NCBI GenBank assembly: GCA_913041025.1
Contig: CAJWGQ010000063.1
Coordinates: 1 to 13,993, forward strand
Direction: 5' to 3'
Length of the DNA: 13,993 nucleotides
From: an uncultured Gammaproteobacteria bacterium
GTDB lineage: Bacteria > Pseudomonadota > Gammaproteobacteria > Pseudomonadales > Azotimanducaceae_A
In this document: positions 6,915 through 13,993 of the stretch, piece after piece
How the letters are laid out: each line of letters begins with the position of its first letter
Position numbering within the stretch: the stretch's first letter is position 1
Notes under the pieces: generated by a model
What the model saw: only the letters and a program-made list of their open reading frames with translations
Databases searched by the model: none
Told to the model about the DNA's origin: nothing
Made by a program: the position numbers and the translations under genes

Positions 6915-8400
6915 TAAGAGGGAGGATTGGCTGAAAATAGCCAGCTTTTTCAACTTGGTTTGCGATTTGGAACAATAATTTTTCATTTCCAAAGCTGGCC
7001 ACTAATTGTGACCCGATTGGTAGGCCTTCTGAATTTAATCCTAGAGGTAAACTACAAGCAGGGTGACCCGTGTCATTAAACAATGAGGTATACCCGATCA
7101 TTTGATACAGCAAACTAAGGTATCTGTCCGTGTCTTCGCTCATGGTGTCAAGGGCACCGATTCTTGGTGGTGCGCATGCGAGACTAGGGGAAAGAATTAG
7201 ATCAAAGTCTGTGAAAAATTCTGAAACGATTCTGCCCATTTGGTGAATATCTCCTATGGCACCCGCATAGTCTGCTCCCGATATCTCTTGAGCACTTAGA
7301 TAATTGTTCCAGGTTACTTTCTCTAGGTGTTCCTCTGTGATTACTTGATTAAGTTTTTTCGCCATTTTTTTTACGGTAGAGCCGATATGGCTTACAGCGA
7401 TAATGCCATGGGCGGAACGCACTAATTCTGGGTTTATCGATAATTTTGTTTCCTCGATTGTGTGGCCAAGGTTTTCGAGGTTTTTCGCGGCTTTTTTTGT
7501 TATTTCAACGATCTGAGGGTCGTAAGGGGCTCCGTTGAACGTCTCAAGACATAGAGCGATACGACATTTACCGGGTTCAATGGCGTGGGTTTCAAAAAAA
7601 GAGGAGTCAGTAGTTGGCGCGTGATAAGGACTGCCAAGTTCTGGACCTTGAGTACAGTCAAGAAGTAAGGCGGAGTCTCTAACGGATTTGGTTATCGCAT
7701 GGGATGTAGAGAGTCCTCCCCATCCTTCCATTGCAAAAGGCCCAATCGGTACGCGCCCTCGGGTCGGTTTGAGTCCAAATAGTCCACAACAGCTAGCTGG
7801 GATTCGTATTGAGCCTCCTCCATCGGACGCATTAGCCATTGGGACGATGCCGCTCGCAACAGCCGCAGCAGCACCTCCGCTGGACCCCCCGGTTGAATGA
7901 AGAAGGTTCCAGGGGTTTTTTGTGGGGCCATGAAGTTGTGGTTCGGTTGTTGTCGCTAATCCGAATTCAGGAGTATTAGTTTTACCAAATATTGCCAAGC
8001 CTGCGGATTTATAACGGGAGACTAAGGTTGTGTCTTGATCAGAGAGCTCGTTTAAAAACAGTTTTGAACTATTGGTGGTTACAGTTCCAGATACCTGCTG
8101 ATTAAGATTTTTGATCAAAAAAGGAATGCCTGCAAAGGGGCCATTGGTTAACTCGTTCAGTTGCTTATCAGCGAGTTCCCAGAAGGTTTGAACTATCGCA
8201 TTCAAAGCCTCGTTTTTAAGTTCGGTCAATTCTTGGGCTAGGGCCAAGAGCTCAGCAGGGGTTACTTGTCGATCGTTGATGAGGTTAGCAAGATCAACGG
8301 CATCTAATTCTTTATACTCGTAGGCTTTCATGGTGTCGTAAGCGTCACTATAGAGTCGAGCTATACTACCAGCAAATAGAGAGCATGATTTTAAATCCAT
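6907..8400 (-). CDS. Amidase signature family hydrolase (GatA/AmiE-like superfamily)
   Basis: A 497-residue amidase-signature enzyme; such enzymes hydrolyse carboxamide bonds with a Ser-cisSer-Lys triad. All three can be placed: Lys97 in GIPFLIKNLN, Ser173 in GGSSGG and the nucleophile Ser197 in GGGSIRIPAS. The 24-residue Ser-Ser spacing equals that of FAAH, and the glycine-rich signature block (about 169-211, ending FGLKPTRGRVP) is complete. It is unlikely to be the GatA subunit of the tRNA amidotransferase, as no gatB/gatC lies near and the C-terminal half is of the general amidase type. The substrate is unknown. The start is doubtful: ATG at 8400 gives 23 extra residues, while ATG at 8331 (MKAYEYKELDAVDL) fits the family N-terminus better; neither has a good ribosome site. 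It is divergent from the dioxygenase at 8462, so the two may share a control region. Confidence 0.94.
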   Translation of the reverse strand: MDLKSCSLFAGSIARLYSDAYDTMKAYEYKELDAVDLANLINDRQVTPAELLALAQELTELKNEALNAIVQTFWELADKQLNELTNGPFAGIPFLIKNLNQQVSGTVTTNSSKLFLNELSDQDTTLVSRYKSAGLAIFGKTNTPEFGLATTTEPQLHGPTKNPWNLLHSTGGSSGGAAAAVASGIVPMANASDGGGSIRIPASCCGLFGLKPTRGRVPIGPFAMEGWGGLSTSHAITKSVRDSALLLDCTQGPELGSPYHAPTTDSSFFETHAIEPGKCRIALCLETFNGAPYDPQIVEITKKAAKNLENLGHTIEETKLSINPELVRSAHGIIAVSHIGSTVKKMAKKLNQVITEEHLEKVTWNNYLSAQEISGADYAGAIGDIHQMGRIVSEFFTDFDLILSPSLACAPPRIGALDTMSEDTDRYLSLLYQMIGYTSLFNDTGHPACSLPLGLNSEGLPIGSQLVASFGNEKLLFQIANQVEKAGYFQPILPLRD

Positions 8401-8461
8401 TTGCTGATTAGGATTCGGCTAGACTGCAAGAATTAGAGTTTTGGATGTATAGGGAAGTGTT

Positions 8462-9238
8462 ATGGACGTGAAACGGTTAGCTGAACCACTCGGGGCTGTC
8501 GTGAGTGGAATCGATGTTCGGGATATCGACCGCTCGAGTTTTCAGCAGCTCAATGAATGGTTTTGCGAGCACCATGTGTTGGTTTTTCGCGATCAGATAC
8601 TTACGCCTGACGAGCAGATTAAATTCGCAGAGTATTGGGGGGATCTCGTTGCCCATCCGTATGCGGCAATGAAAGATTATCCAACCTTGATTGAACTCAA
8701 AAACCACGGCAAACGGGTGGATGTAAATCAGCATTGGCATTCAGATATGACCTATAATGCAAAACCGCCCAAGCTGACTATGCTATATGCGATCGAAACG
8801 CCTGAGTTTGGAGGGGAGACTGCTTTTGCGAATCAGATTTTAGCTTATAAAGAGCTTTCCGAAGGATTTAAGGAAATCTTGGAAGGCTTGATGGCATTTC
8901 ATACTGCCGGCAGTTTGGCTCAAATTTACGGAGAAAAATCTGAGAAGGCTCCCAGTGCAGAACACCCTTTGGTAAGAATCCATGATGAAAACAAGCAGAA
9001 AGGACTTTACGCATGTAGGGCATTTACCAAGAAGATAGTAGGTTGGTCTGGCCAGGAAAGCAGAGCGATGTTGGAGTTTTTGTTCCAGCACTCTGTCCGT
9101 CTTGAATATCAGGCCCGGCACCGATATAGACCCGGAGATTTAGTTATGTGGGATAATCGATGCTTACTCCATTATGCGGTGCACGATCACGGCGATGAGC
9201 CAAGGGTGTTAAGAAGATTGCAAGTGATTGGGAGTTGA
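8462..9238 (+). CDS. TauD/TfdA family Fe(II)/2-oxoglutarate-dependent dioxygenase
   Basis: A 258-residue dioxygenase, slightly shorter than TauD (about 280). These enzymes use Fe(II), O2 and 2-oxoglutarate to hydroxylate a substrate, often breaking a C-S, C-O or C-N bond afterwards. The metal triad is intact: His93 and Asp95 in WHSDMTY, and His237 in LLHYAV. Arg252 stands 15 residues after the last His, as does the 2-oxoglutarate-binding Arg270 in TauD. N-terminal marks are LGAVVSGIDVRD (10-21) and VLVFRDQ (39-45); RAFTKKIVGW and PGDLVMWDNR are also typical. The substrate (sulfonate, aryloxy acid, carnitine precursor or other) cannot be decided. AGGGAAG (8451-8457) four bases before the ATG supports the start. 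The stop overlaps the ATG of the next gene by one base (TGATG), so the pair is translationally coupled. Confidence 0.95.
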   Translation: MDVKRLAEPLGAVVSGIDVRDIDRSSFQQLNEWFCEHHVLVFRDQILTPDEQIKFAEYWGDLVAHPYAAMKDYPTLIELKNHGKRVDVNQHWHSDMTYNAKPPKLTMLYAIETPEFGGETAFANQILAYKELSEGFKEILEGLMAFHTAGSLAQIYGEKSEKAPSAEHPLVRIHDENKQKGLYACRAFTKKIVGWSGQESRAMLEFLFQHSVRLEYQARHRYRPGDLVMWDNRCLLHYAVHDHGDEPRVLRRLQVIGS

Positions 9239-10056
9239 TGTTTATGTTTGATGATGTGCGAGCACGAGAACTAAAGGAAGAATATAAATCCAGAAATATC
9301 TTAGATGAAAAGGCGTTTTACGACATTTGGCGCGAAGACATTTCTAAGGATGAGAATCTCATGTCAAGAGCTCTCAATGGAGGCATCGTTTCGGACTGTT
9401 TTTCATGGGTCTTTTTGTCTGGATATCAGTCTGCAATAAGTCACACCTTCTCAGAAGTTAATAAAGACGATTGGGCAAGCTTCGCTGTTTCAGAGGACAA
9501 AAGAGGAGAAAAACCGGGATTAAGTTGGACCAATTCTGATGGTGTTTTTGTACTGGATGGCTATAAAACCTGGGTTGCAGGAGTAGGACAAACCCGACAA
9601 TTGGTTGTTAAGGCTGGAAGAGGCGAGGGCGCTCTTTATTTCTGTGTAGATCGGGAAACGGAGGGATTGTCTTTTGAGCGGAAAGAAAAAGGTTTTCTTC
9701 CTGAAATGAGTGAAGGTATCGCCTGTTTTAATGATGTGAGGCTATCGCATGAGAAATTGGTCAGTCATGGGAGGGTTCATCTATTCGGTAAGTCTGAGAT
9801 TTTATACATCTACCTGTCTTTCTGTGGTTTGGTCATTGGACATAGTGATGACGAAACTATGTCCGAAGCGTGTTGGAGGCTTGCGAAAACGATTGGAACT
9901 GCACTGCAAAACGATGACTACTCTGAAATCAAGAATATTGACCACCAGATTCAAGAAATCAGATCAAAAGGACAAGATAGTATAAACGGGGTTCCAGGCT
10001 GGGAGTCTGACCAGAAGCTGATTGCCATGTACTCTAAAGGCATTCAGCGAAATTAA
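9238..10056 (+). CDS. Shortened acyl-CoA dehydrogenase-like protein
   Basis: A 272-residue protein whose middle part (about 74-175) resembles the beta-barrel domain of acyl-CoA dehydrogenases: GVFVLDGYKTWVAGV corresponds to the (Y/V)xLNGxKxWIT element, and EGIACFNDVRLSHEKLV to the final strand xxxFxDVxVPxxxLLG. The N-terminal helical part is only about 70 residues (usual about 120), with SGYQSAISHTF resembling its last helix. The C-terminal part is about 95 residues (usual about 150), and I see no clear catalytic glutamate or FAD/tetramer motifs. It may be a degenerate or accessory ACAD homologue rather than a full dehydrogenase. The frame is intact to a TAA, so it is not an obvious pseudogene. 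The ATG at 9238 overlaps the dioxygenase stop, with GGGAG just before it; ATG at 9244 is also possible. Its stop overlaps that of the convergent ThDP enzyme. Confidence 0.72.
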   Translation: MFMFDDVRARELKEEYKSRNILDEKAFYDIWREDISKDENLMSRALNGGIVSDCFSWVFLSGYQSAISHTFSEVNKDDWASFAVSEDKRGEKPGLSWTNSDGVFVLDGYKTWVAGVGQTRQLVVKAGRGEGALYFCVDRETEGLSFERKEKGFLPEMSEGIACFNDVRLSHEKLVSHGRVHLFGKSEILYIYLSFCGLVIGHSDDETMSEACWRLAKTIGTALQNDDYSEIKNIDHQIQEIRSKGQDSINGVPGWESDQKLIAMYSKGIQRN

Positions 10057-11714
10057 GACTTCCGTTCATTCTCGTTTTTGCCGGCTATTGTGATTTCGAG
10101 CAGATTAGGCGATCCACTTTCGAAAGCTTTTTTCACGGCGGCCTGAATTTTTTCAGGATCGTCGATGCGTTCCGCATCTACACCGTGCCCCTTGGCGATC
10201 GCAACGAAATCGATTACAGGTTTTTCGAGATCCATATGCGGATAGGGATTATTGGACGCACTATCGTATCTCAGGCGATAGATATCCAGATTATGCTTGA
10301 GTACTCGGTATTCGCGATTAGCCCAGATAATGAACAGAATTGGGAGTCTATGGTGTGATGCTGACCACAAAGCTTGGATGGAGTACATTGCTGATCCATC
10401 TCCAGAAAAACATACAACTGGTTTATCGGGGTGTGCTATCTGTATTCCGATAGCGCCTGCGACACCTTGACCGATCCCGCCACCTCGTCCGGCGTAGAAT
10501 TGATGCGGTCTTGATAGATTTAGAGCATTGGCTACCTCTCCTGAATTGGTAATGGATTCGTCTACCACTATGGCATTGGTGGGCAATGCTTTGATGACTT
10601 CGGACGCCGCAGTTGAAGGATGCATCGGAGAGGGTTCTGCTGGGATTGAATTCTGATTTTCTTTGCGTTCGCGCTCTTCTCTGATGCCTAAAAGCTTTTG
10701 ATTTCTTGAGCTAGATGCTTCGCTTGAGGTCAACGATTCTGATAACAGTTTAAGTGTTTTCCCAATATGCCCCACGATTCCATAGGAGACGGAGAAATTT
10801 TGCTCTAACTGTTTAGCAGAAGATTCTATTTGCAGTACGTCTGCGCTTTTTGGAATCATATTTTCGGCGTCAAACCATACTTCCTCAAAAAATTGTCCTC
10901 CTACCAACAACACTAGATCAAACGGTGTTAACAAGTTTTGAATGGCAGAAGCATGAAAAGGCATGCGACCCTGGTAGTTTGGGTGATTATTAGGAAAGTT
11001 ATTGTGAACTCGGATTCCCTCCTGAAAAACTGCTGCGCCGGTGATTTCTGCAATCTTGGTCAAAGAGTCAAACCCGTCGTAGACGGTGACATCGTCCCCG
11101 GCGATGATGGCTGGAGCACTAGCCCTTGATAATCTTTCGGCCAATTCCTGAATCTGATCGAGATCTGCTGAGGGAGGTACAAGTTGACCCCGGTTGGTCG
11201 AAACCAGCACCGCAGTTTCTGCCGACATCACGTCTACAGGGAGACTGATAAAGACGGGTCCGCGAGGTGGCGTCATGGCGATTTTAAATGCCTTGCTAAG
11301 AATTGGGCCCATTTCGTCGGCCGTTCTGGGTTCTGCAGACCATTTGACTACTGGCTTGGCCATCTCGACCAGATCGTAGGAAAGCAAGGGTTCACGCAAG
11401 CGCATTCTAGTGTCTTGTTGTCCCGCGGTGACTAAAACAGGCGAGTTTGCTTTCAAAGCACCGAACATCATCCCGATAGCATTTCCTAATCCCGGTGCGA
11501 CATGCAGGTTTACGACGCTTGCACTTCCTTTTGCTTGAGCGTAAAAACTGGCTGCGCTCATCGCGATGCTCTCTTGTAGGGCGACGTAATACTTGATGCT
11601 TGGGTAATCTACAAGACTGTCTAGCAGTGGGTTTTCTGTGGTTCCAGGGTTACCAAAAATAGCATCTACTCCGTGAGCTATTAGACTCTCCATGAATACC
11701 TGTCTTCCACGCAT
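10053..11714 (-). CDS. Thiamine-diphosphate-dependent enzyme, benzoylformate-decarboxylase-like
   Basis: A 553-residue enzyme with the three-domain ThDP decarboxylase layout: PYR domain (1-165), central domain (about 180-330) and PP domain (about 365-545). It resembles Pseudomonas benzoylformate decarboxylase (MdlC) along its length: FGNPGTTEN (20-28), ALQESIAM with the cofactor-activating Glu48, NLHVAPGLGNAIG with His71 (BFD His70), VTAGQQD (95-101) and KWSAEP (124-129). The ThDP/Mg motif is GDGSAMYS (438-445) ending at Asn466. In place of BFD Ser26 there is Thr25, and BFD His281 appears replaced by Val279 (FFEEVWF), so the 2-oxo-acid substrate probably differs; an acetolactate-synthase-like or phosphonopyruvate-type reaction is possible. 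There is no sign of the FAD-site character of AHAS, but I cannot exclude it. AGGGAGA seven bases before the ATG supports the start. It is divergent from the carboxyltransferase. Confidence 0.9.
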   Translation of the reverse strand: MRGRQVFMESLIAHGVDAIFGNPGTTENPLLDSLVDYPSIKYYVALQESIAMSAASFYAQAKGSASVVNLHVAPGLGNAIGMMFGALKANSPVLVTAGQQDTRMRLREPLLSYDLVEMAKPVVKWSAEPRTADEMGPILSKAFKIAMTPPRGPVFISLPVDVMSAETAVLVSTNRGQLVPPSADLDQIQELAERLSRASAPAIIAGDDVTVYDGFDSLTKIAEITGAAVFQEGIRVHNNFPNNHPNYQGRMPFHASAIQNLLTPFDLVLLVGGQFFEEVWFDAENMIPKSADVLQIESSAKQLEQNFSVSYGIVGHIGKTLKLLSESLTSSEASSSRNQKLLGIREERERKENQNSIPAEPSPMHPSTAASEVIKALPTNAIVVDESITNSGEVANALNLSRPHQFYAGRGGGIGQGVAGAIGIQIAHPDKPVVCFSGDGSAMYSIQALWSASHHRLPILFIIWANREYRVLKHNLDIYRLRYDSASNNPYPHMDLEKPVIDFVAIAKGHGVDAERIDDPEKIQAAVKKAFESGSPNLLEITIAGKNENERKS

Positions 11715-11824
11715 CTCGAAGTCTCCCTTTAAGAACTATAGACTCTAACGTAATCAATAAAAAAGTGTTGGGACTTTCCACCGAATCAATGGGGTAGGTC
11801 TTGATTTTATAATGAGAGGTCACT

Positions 11825-13378
11825 GTGAGTTGGCAAGATGAAGTTGACGAGTTACGTCGCCAGGAGCGACTGGCAAAAGAGATGGGTGGAAAGGAAGGAA
11901 TCGATTTCCAGCACGGAAGAGGAAAACTTACGGTTAGAGAGCGGGTGGATTTGTTGGCTGACGAAGGTTCTTTTCAGGAAGTTGGGACACTAACCGGAAC
12001 CGCCGAGTGGGATGGTGATGAGCTCAAAGAACTCAAACCTTCAAATACCGTAATTGGTATATGTAAAGTCAATGATCGGAAGGTTTCTTTTTCTGGGGGA
12101 GATTTCACAATCAGGGGCGGCGCAGCCGATGCCAATGTTGGAGATAAACGAGGCTACATAGAGGATTTGGCTCTTAAGTCAAGAATACCCTTTGTTAGGC
12201 TGCTAGACGCCACTGGAGGAAGTGTAAAGACCTTCGAACAAATGGGTCGGACCTATCTGCCCGGTAACAGCACAGGTGGAGGGCGCGTTGATGAAATGCT
12301 CAATACGGTACCTGTTGTTTCTGCAGTGTTGGGTTCCGTGGCTGGACTGCCGGCTGTTCAGGCCTGTCTTTGTCACTTCAATGTCATGGTGAAAAATACT
12401 TCTCAGGTCTTTGTGGCGGGCCCGAAGGTCGTCGAGCAGGCAACCGGTAGGTTGATTTCCAAGGAGGATCTTGGTGATGAACGAATTCAGGTTAAAAATG
12501 GCGTGATAATGAATTTGGCAGACGACGAAGAAGATGCGATTGATCAAGTAAAACAGTTTTTGTCCTATATGCCTCCGAGCATTTATCAGGTGCCGCCGAA
12601 AATCGAATGTAAAGATGATCCAGATAGAAGAGAGGAAGAGCTTTTATCGATTGTGCCAAAGAATCGTCGCCAAATTTACGATCCGTTGAAAATTGTTTCA
12701 GGGGTTTTGGACCAAGAATCCTTTTTTGAAATGGCTCCATATTACGGGAAGGCACGTATTACCGGATTAGCCCGAGTGGATGGATTTCCTGTTGGAGTGA
12801 TGGCAAACAATCCCAAATATAACGGCGGTTCCATGGATATAGCTGCCGGAGAAAAAACGCTTCGTTTGTTGGATCTTTGTGAAACTTTCCACCTACCTCT
12901 AGTGTACTTTGCTGATGAGCCCGGTTTCTCTGTAGGTCCTCAACAGGAGGAGCAAGGTATTGTCCGTGCTGGTGCTAGGGTGGTGAGCGCTTTTTCGGCG
13001 AGCCGCACGCCATATGTCTGCTTTGTGGTTCGACAATTATATGGAGTTGCCGGTGGTTTGCATTCCCGTAGCGAAGGTCTGTATAGGCGTTTTGCCTGGC
13101 CTTCCACGCATGGTGGGTCGATGCACATAGAAGGTGGAACAGCGATAGCTTATAAGAGAGAGATTGAAAGCGCCGATGACCCGATTTCAAAAAAAGAAGA
13201 AATCGAAGCAAGATTACAGGCAATTTCTTCTCCTTTTAGAAACGCCCACGCTTTTGGGATAGAAAATATCATTGATCCAAGAGAGAGCCGTCCGTTGCTT
13301 GTTGATTTCATAAGGGATGCATACGAGGTGATAGCCGGAGAGATAGGCAAGCCGACGTTAACCCGTTACCGGCCCTAG
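11825..13378 (+). CDS. Acyl-CoA carboxylase beta subunit (carboxyltransferase domain)
   Basis: A 517-residue biotin-dependent carboxyltransferase of propionyl-/methylcrotonyl-CoA carboxylase type, with two crotonase-fold halves. The N-terminal half has GRGKLTVRERVDLLADEGSF (31-50), DFTIRGGAAD (93-102), LLDATGGSVK (126-135) and SQVFVAGPKVV (193-203); the C-terminal half has GFPVGVMANNP (320-330), FADEPGFSVG (362-371) and the block GGSMHIEGGTA (430-440). It would transfer CO2 from carboxybiotin to an acyl-CoA. It is not a textbook PCC beta: the first oxyanion loop reads AGL (173-175) instead of AGG, the second reads EGGTA instead of MGxxGA, and EDLGDERIQVKNG (214-226) replaces the usual LGGAxxHxxxSG. 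I recall a subfamily of this flavour, so the family call is safe but the substrate is not. The alpha subunit (biotin carboxylase/BCCP) is not in the window. GTG start with GAGAGG five bases upstream. Confidence 0.93.
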   Translation: MSWQDEVDELRRQERLAKEMGGKEGIDFQHGRGKLTVRERVDLLADEGSFQEVGTLTGTAEWDGDELKELKPSNTVIGICKVNDRKVSFSGGDFTIRGGAADANVGDKRGYIEDLALKSRIPFVRLLDATGGSVKTFEQMGRTYLPGNSTGGGRVDEMLNTVPVVSAVLGSVAGLPAVQACLCHFNVMVKNTSQVFVAGPKVVEQATGRLISKEDLGDERIQVKNGVIMNLADDEEDAIDQVKQFLSYMPPSIYQVPPKIECKDDPDRREEELLSIVPKNRRQIYDPLKIVSGVLDQESFFEMAPYYGKARITGLARVDGFPVGVMANNPKYNGGSMDIAAGEKTLRLLDLCETFHLPLVYFADEPGFSVGPQQEEQGIVRAGARVVSAFSASRTPYVCFVVRQLYGVAGGLHSRSEGLYRRFAWPSTHGGSMHIEGGTAIAYKREIESADDPISKKEEIEARLQAISSPFRNAHAFGIENIIDPRESRPLLVDFIRDAYEVIAGEIGKPTLTRYRP

Positions 13379-13451
13379 TTCTGGTTTGAATCGCTTATCC
13401 TGTTCTGTCACGCTCAGGGACGAGGTAAGGGGTTAGTTATGGAGAGGAGAA

Positions 13452-13993
13452 ATGGTGAAAAGAAGGTTTTGCTTGGTTTTTCTAGTTGCTTTGGTCATTA
13501 CTCGATTTGCTTGGGCAGATAGCGTTCAGGAAACTGAAACTCATAAGCTGACAGAAGTAGGTAAGGGAATTTATTTAGCACAGACCAAAGCCCGGCTATT
13601 CAATAGTAATGCGCTGGTGGTAATAAATGATGAGGATGTGCTAGTAGTCGACTCTCATATAACGCCGACGAAGGGTAGAGACTTGATATCAACAATTACG
13701 TCTCTTACAGACAAGCCGGTCACGACGCTCATTAATTCTCATTACCACTATGATCATTCTCATGGTAATCAAGCTTTCACGGAAGAGAACTCACCTTACT
13801 TGCCGTATCTCGAAATTATTGGACATGAGTTTACTCGAATGAAGTTGTCAAGGCAGCCTTTGCAAAGAGTAAACTTTAGAAGAGGATTGGCTGGCACGCA
13901 AAGTGTTGTTGATAGGTTACAAAGGAAATTAGCGGAACCACTGGACAGTGAGCAAAAAGAGAAGTTACAGGAGCAACATGACTTGATGGCTTC
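13452..13993 (+). CDS. Exported metallo-beta-lactamase-fold hydrolase (3' end outside window)
   Basis: An open frame of 180 codons runs off the right edge. It starts with a signal peptide: positive MVKRR, a hydrophobic core to about residue 18, and AWA before Asp23, a good signal-peptidase I site. The mature part has the MBL opening (GIYLAQTK, ALVVINDEDVLVVDSHITP) and the metal motif SHYHYDHSHGN, with His97, His99, Asp101 and His102 for a two-zinc site. EIIGHEFTR (121-129) is common in exported MBL hydrolases of proteobacteria. The last part (about 145-178) is a charged helix-forming insert also found in such proteins. The substrate is unknown; the C-terminal zinc ligands lie outside. The purine-rich GGAGAGGAGA (13441-13450) is the ribosome site, and GTG at 13455 is an alternative start. 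It lies 73 bases after the carboxyltransferase on the same strand, so it may be co-transcribed. Confidence 0.93.
   Translation, partial: MVKRRFCLVFLVALVITRFAWADSVQETETHKLTEVGKGIYLAQTKARLFNSNALVVINDEDVLVVDSHITPTKGRDLISTITSLTDKPVTTLINSHYHYDHSHGNQAFTEENSPYLPYLEIIGHEFTRMKLSRQPLQRVNFRRGLAGTQSVVDRLQRKLAEPLDSEQKEKLQEQHDLMA

Noticed and set aside
6907..8400. GatA subunit of Glu-tRNA(Gln) amidotransferase
   Set aside because: No gatB or gatC neighbour, and the N-terminus and C-terminal half look like general amidases.
10053..11714. Oxalyl-CoA decarboxylase, to pair with a formyl-CoA-transferase-like CaiB protein
   Set aside because: The motifs (GNPGTTEN, NLHVAPGLGNAIG, KWSAEP, GDGSAMYS) follow benzoylformate decarboxylase, and I saw no oxalyl-CoA decarboxylase-specific features.
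11808..11813. Perfect TATAAT before the carboxyltransferase gene
   Set aside because: Transcription would begin near 11820, deleting the GAGAGG ribosome site at 11814-11819, and no -35 box sits 16-18 bp upstream. Probably chance in AT-rich DNA.

Overview
The window reads as a dense stretch of bacterial chromosome with short spacers, Shine-Dalgarno-like sites, several GTG starts and moderate GC (just under half by eye). The gene content is almost entirely CoA-ester and organic-acid catabolism: two crotonases, two CaiB/BaiF CoA-transferases, an amidase, a TauD/TfdA dioxygenase, a reduced acyl-CoA dehydrogenase-like protein, a benzoylformate-decarboxylase-like ThDP enzyme and an acyl-CoA carboxyltransferase. 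This is typical of a free-living proteobacterium, probably a marine gammaproteobacterium. That placement is an inference from gene content and protein flavour, not from a marker gene. I see no tRNA, rRNA, CRISPR array, insertion sequence or phage gene.

Layout: (1) 1-251 is the 3' end of an unidentified gene, meeting an MFS exporter (248-1591, minus strand) at overlapping stop codons. (2) A spacer of about 200 bp with a tandem heptamer opens a plus-strand run: crotonase (1800-2666), CaiB-type CoA-transferase (2674-3882), a second crotonase (3948-4775) and a DUF6580-like membrane protein (4795-5316). (3) A gene-poor gap of about 350 bp (5317-5669) holds a terminator-like hairpin and a repeated heptamer. 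A second CoA-transferase (5670-6824) follows, converging on an amidase (6907-8400, minus). (4) Divergent from the amidase, a TauD/TfdA dioxygenase (8462-9238) is translationally coupled to an acyl-CoA-dehydrogenase-like protein (9238-10056). This pair converges on a ThDP enzyme (10053-11714, minus), again with overlapping stops. (5) Divergent from the latter, an acyl-CoA carboxyltransferase beta subunit (11825-13378) precedes an exported metallo-beta-lactamase-fold hydrolase (13452 to the window end, truncated).

How the genes may work together (inference): the amidase, dioxygenase and ThDP decarboxylase could open or trim a substrate. The CoA-transferases would activate acids as CoA thioesters, and the crotonases and carboxyltransferase would process those thioesters. 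The strand alternates too often for one operon, so this is better viewed as a neighbourhood of small catabolic units than one proven pathway. No substrate can be named from sequence alone.

I did not find a convincing new defence, mobile or RNA system. The most interesting points are enzymatic. Both crotonases lack the two hydratase glutamates yet keep an acidic residue at the isomerase/dehalogenase position. The carboxyltransferase has altered oxyanion loops and no biotin partner in view. The ThDP enzyme has lost one benzoylformate-decarboxylase active-site histidine. The ACAD-like protein is about 100 residues too short for a normal flavoenzyme.
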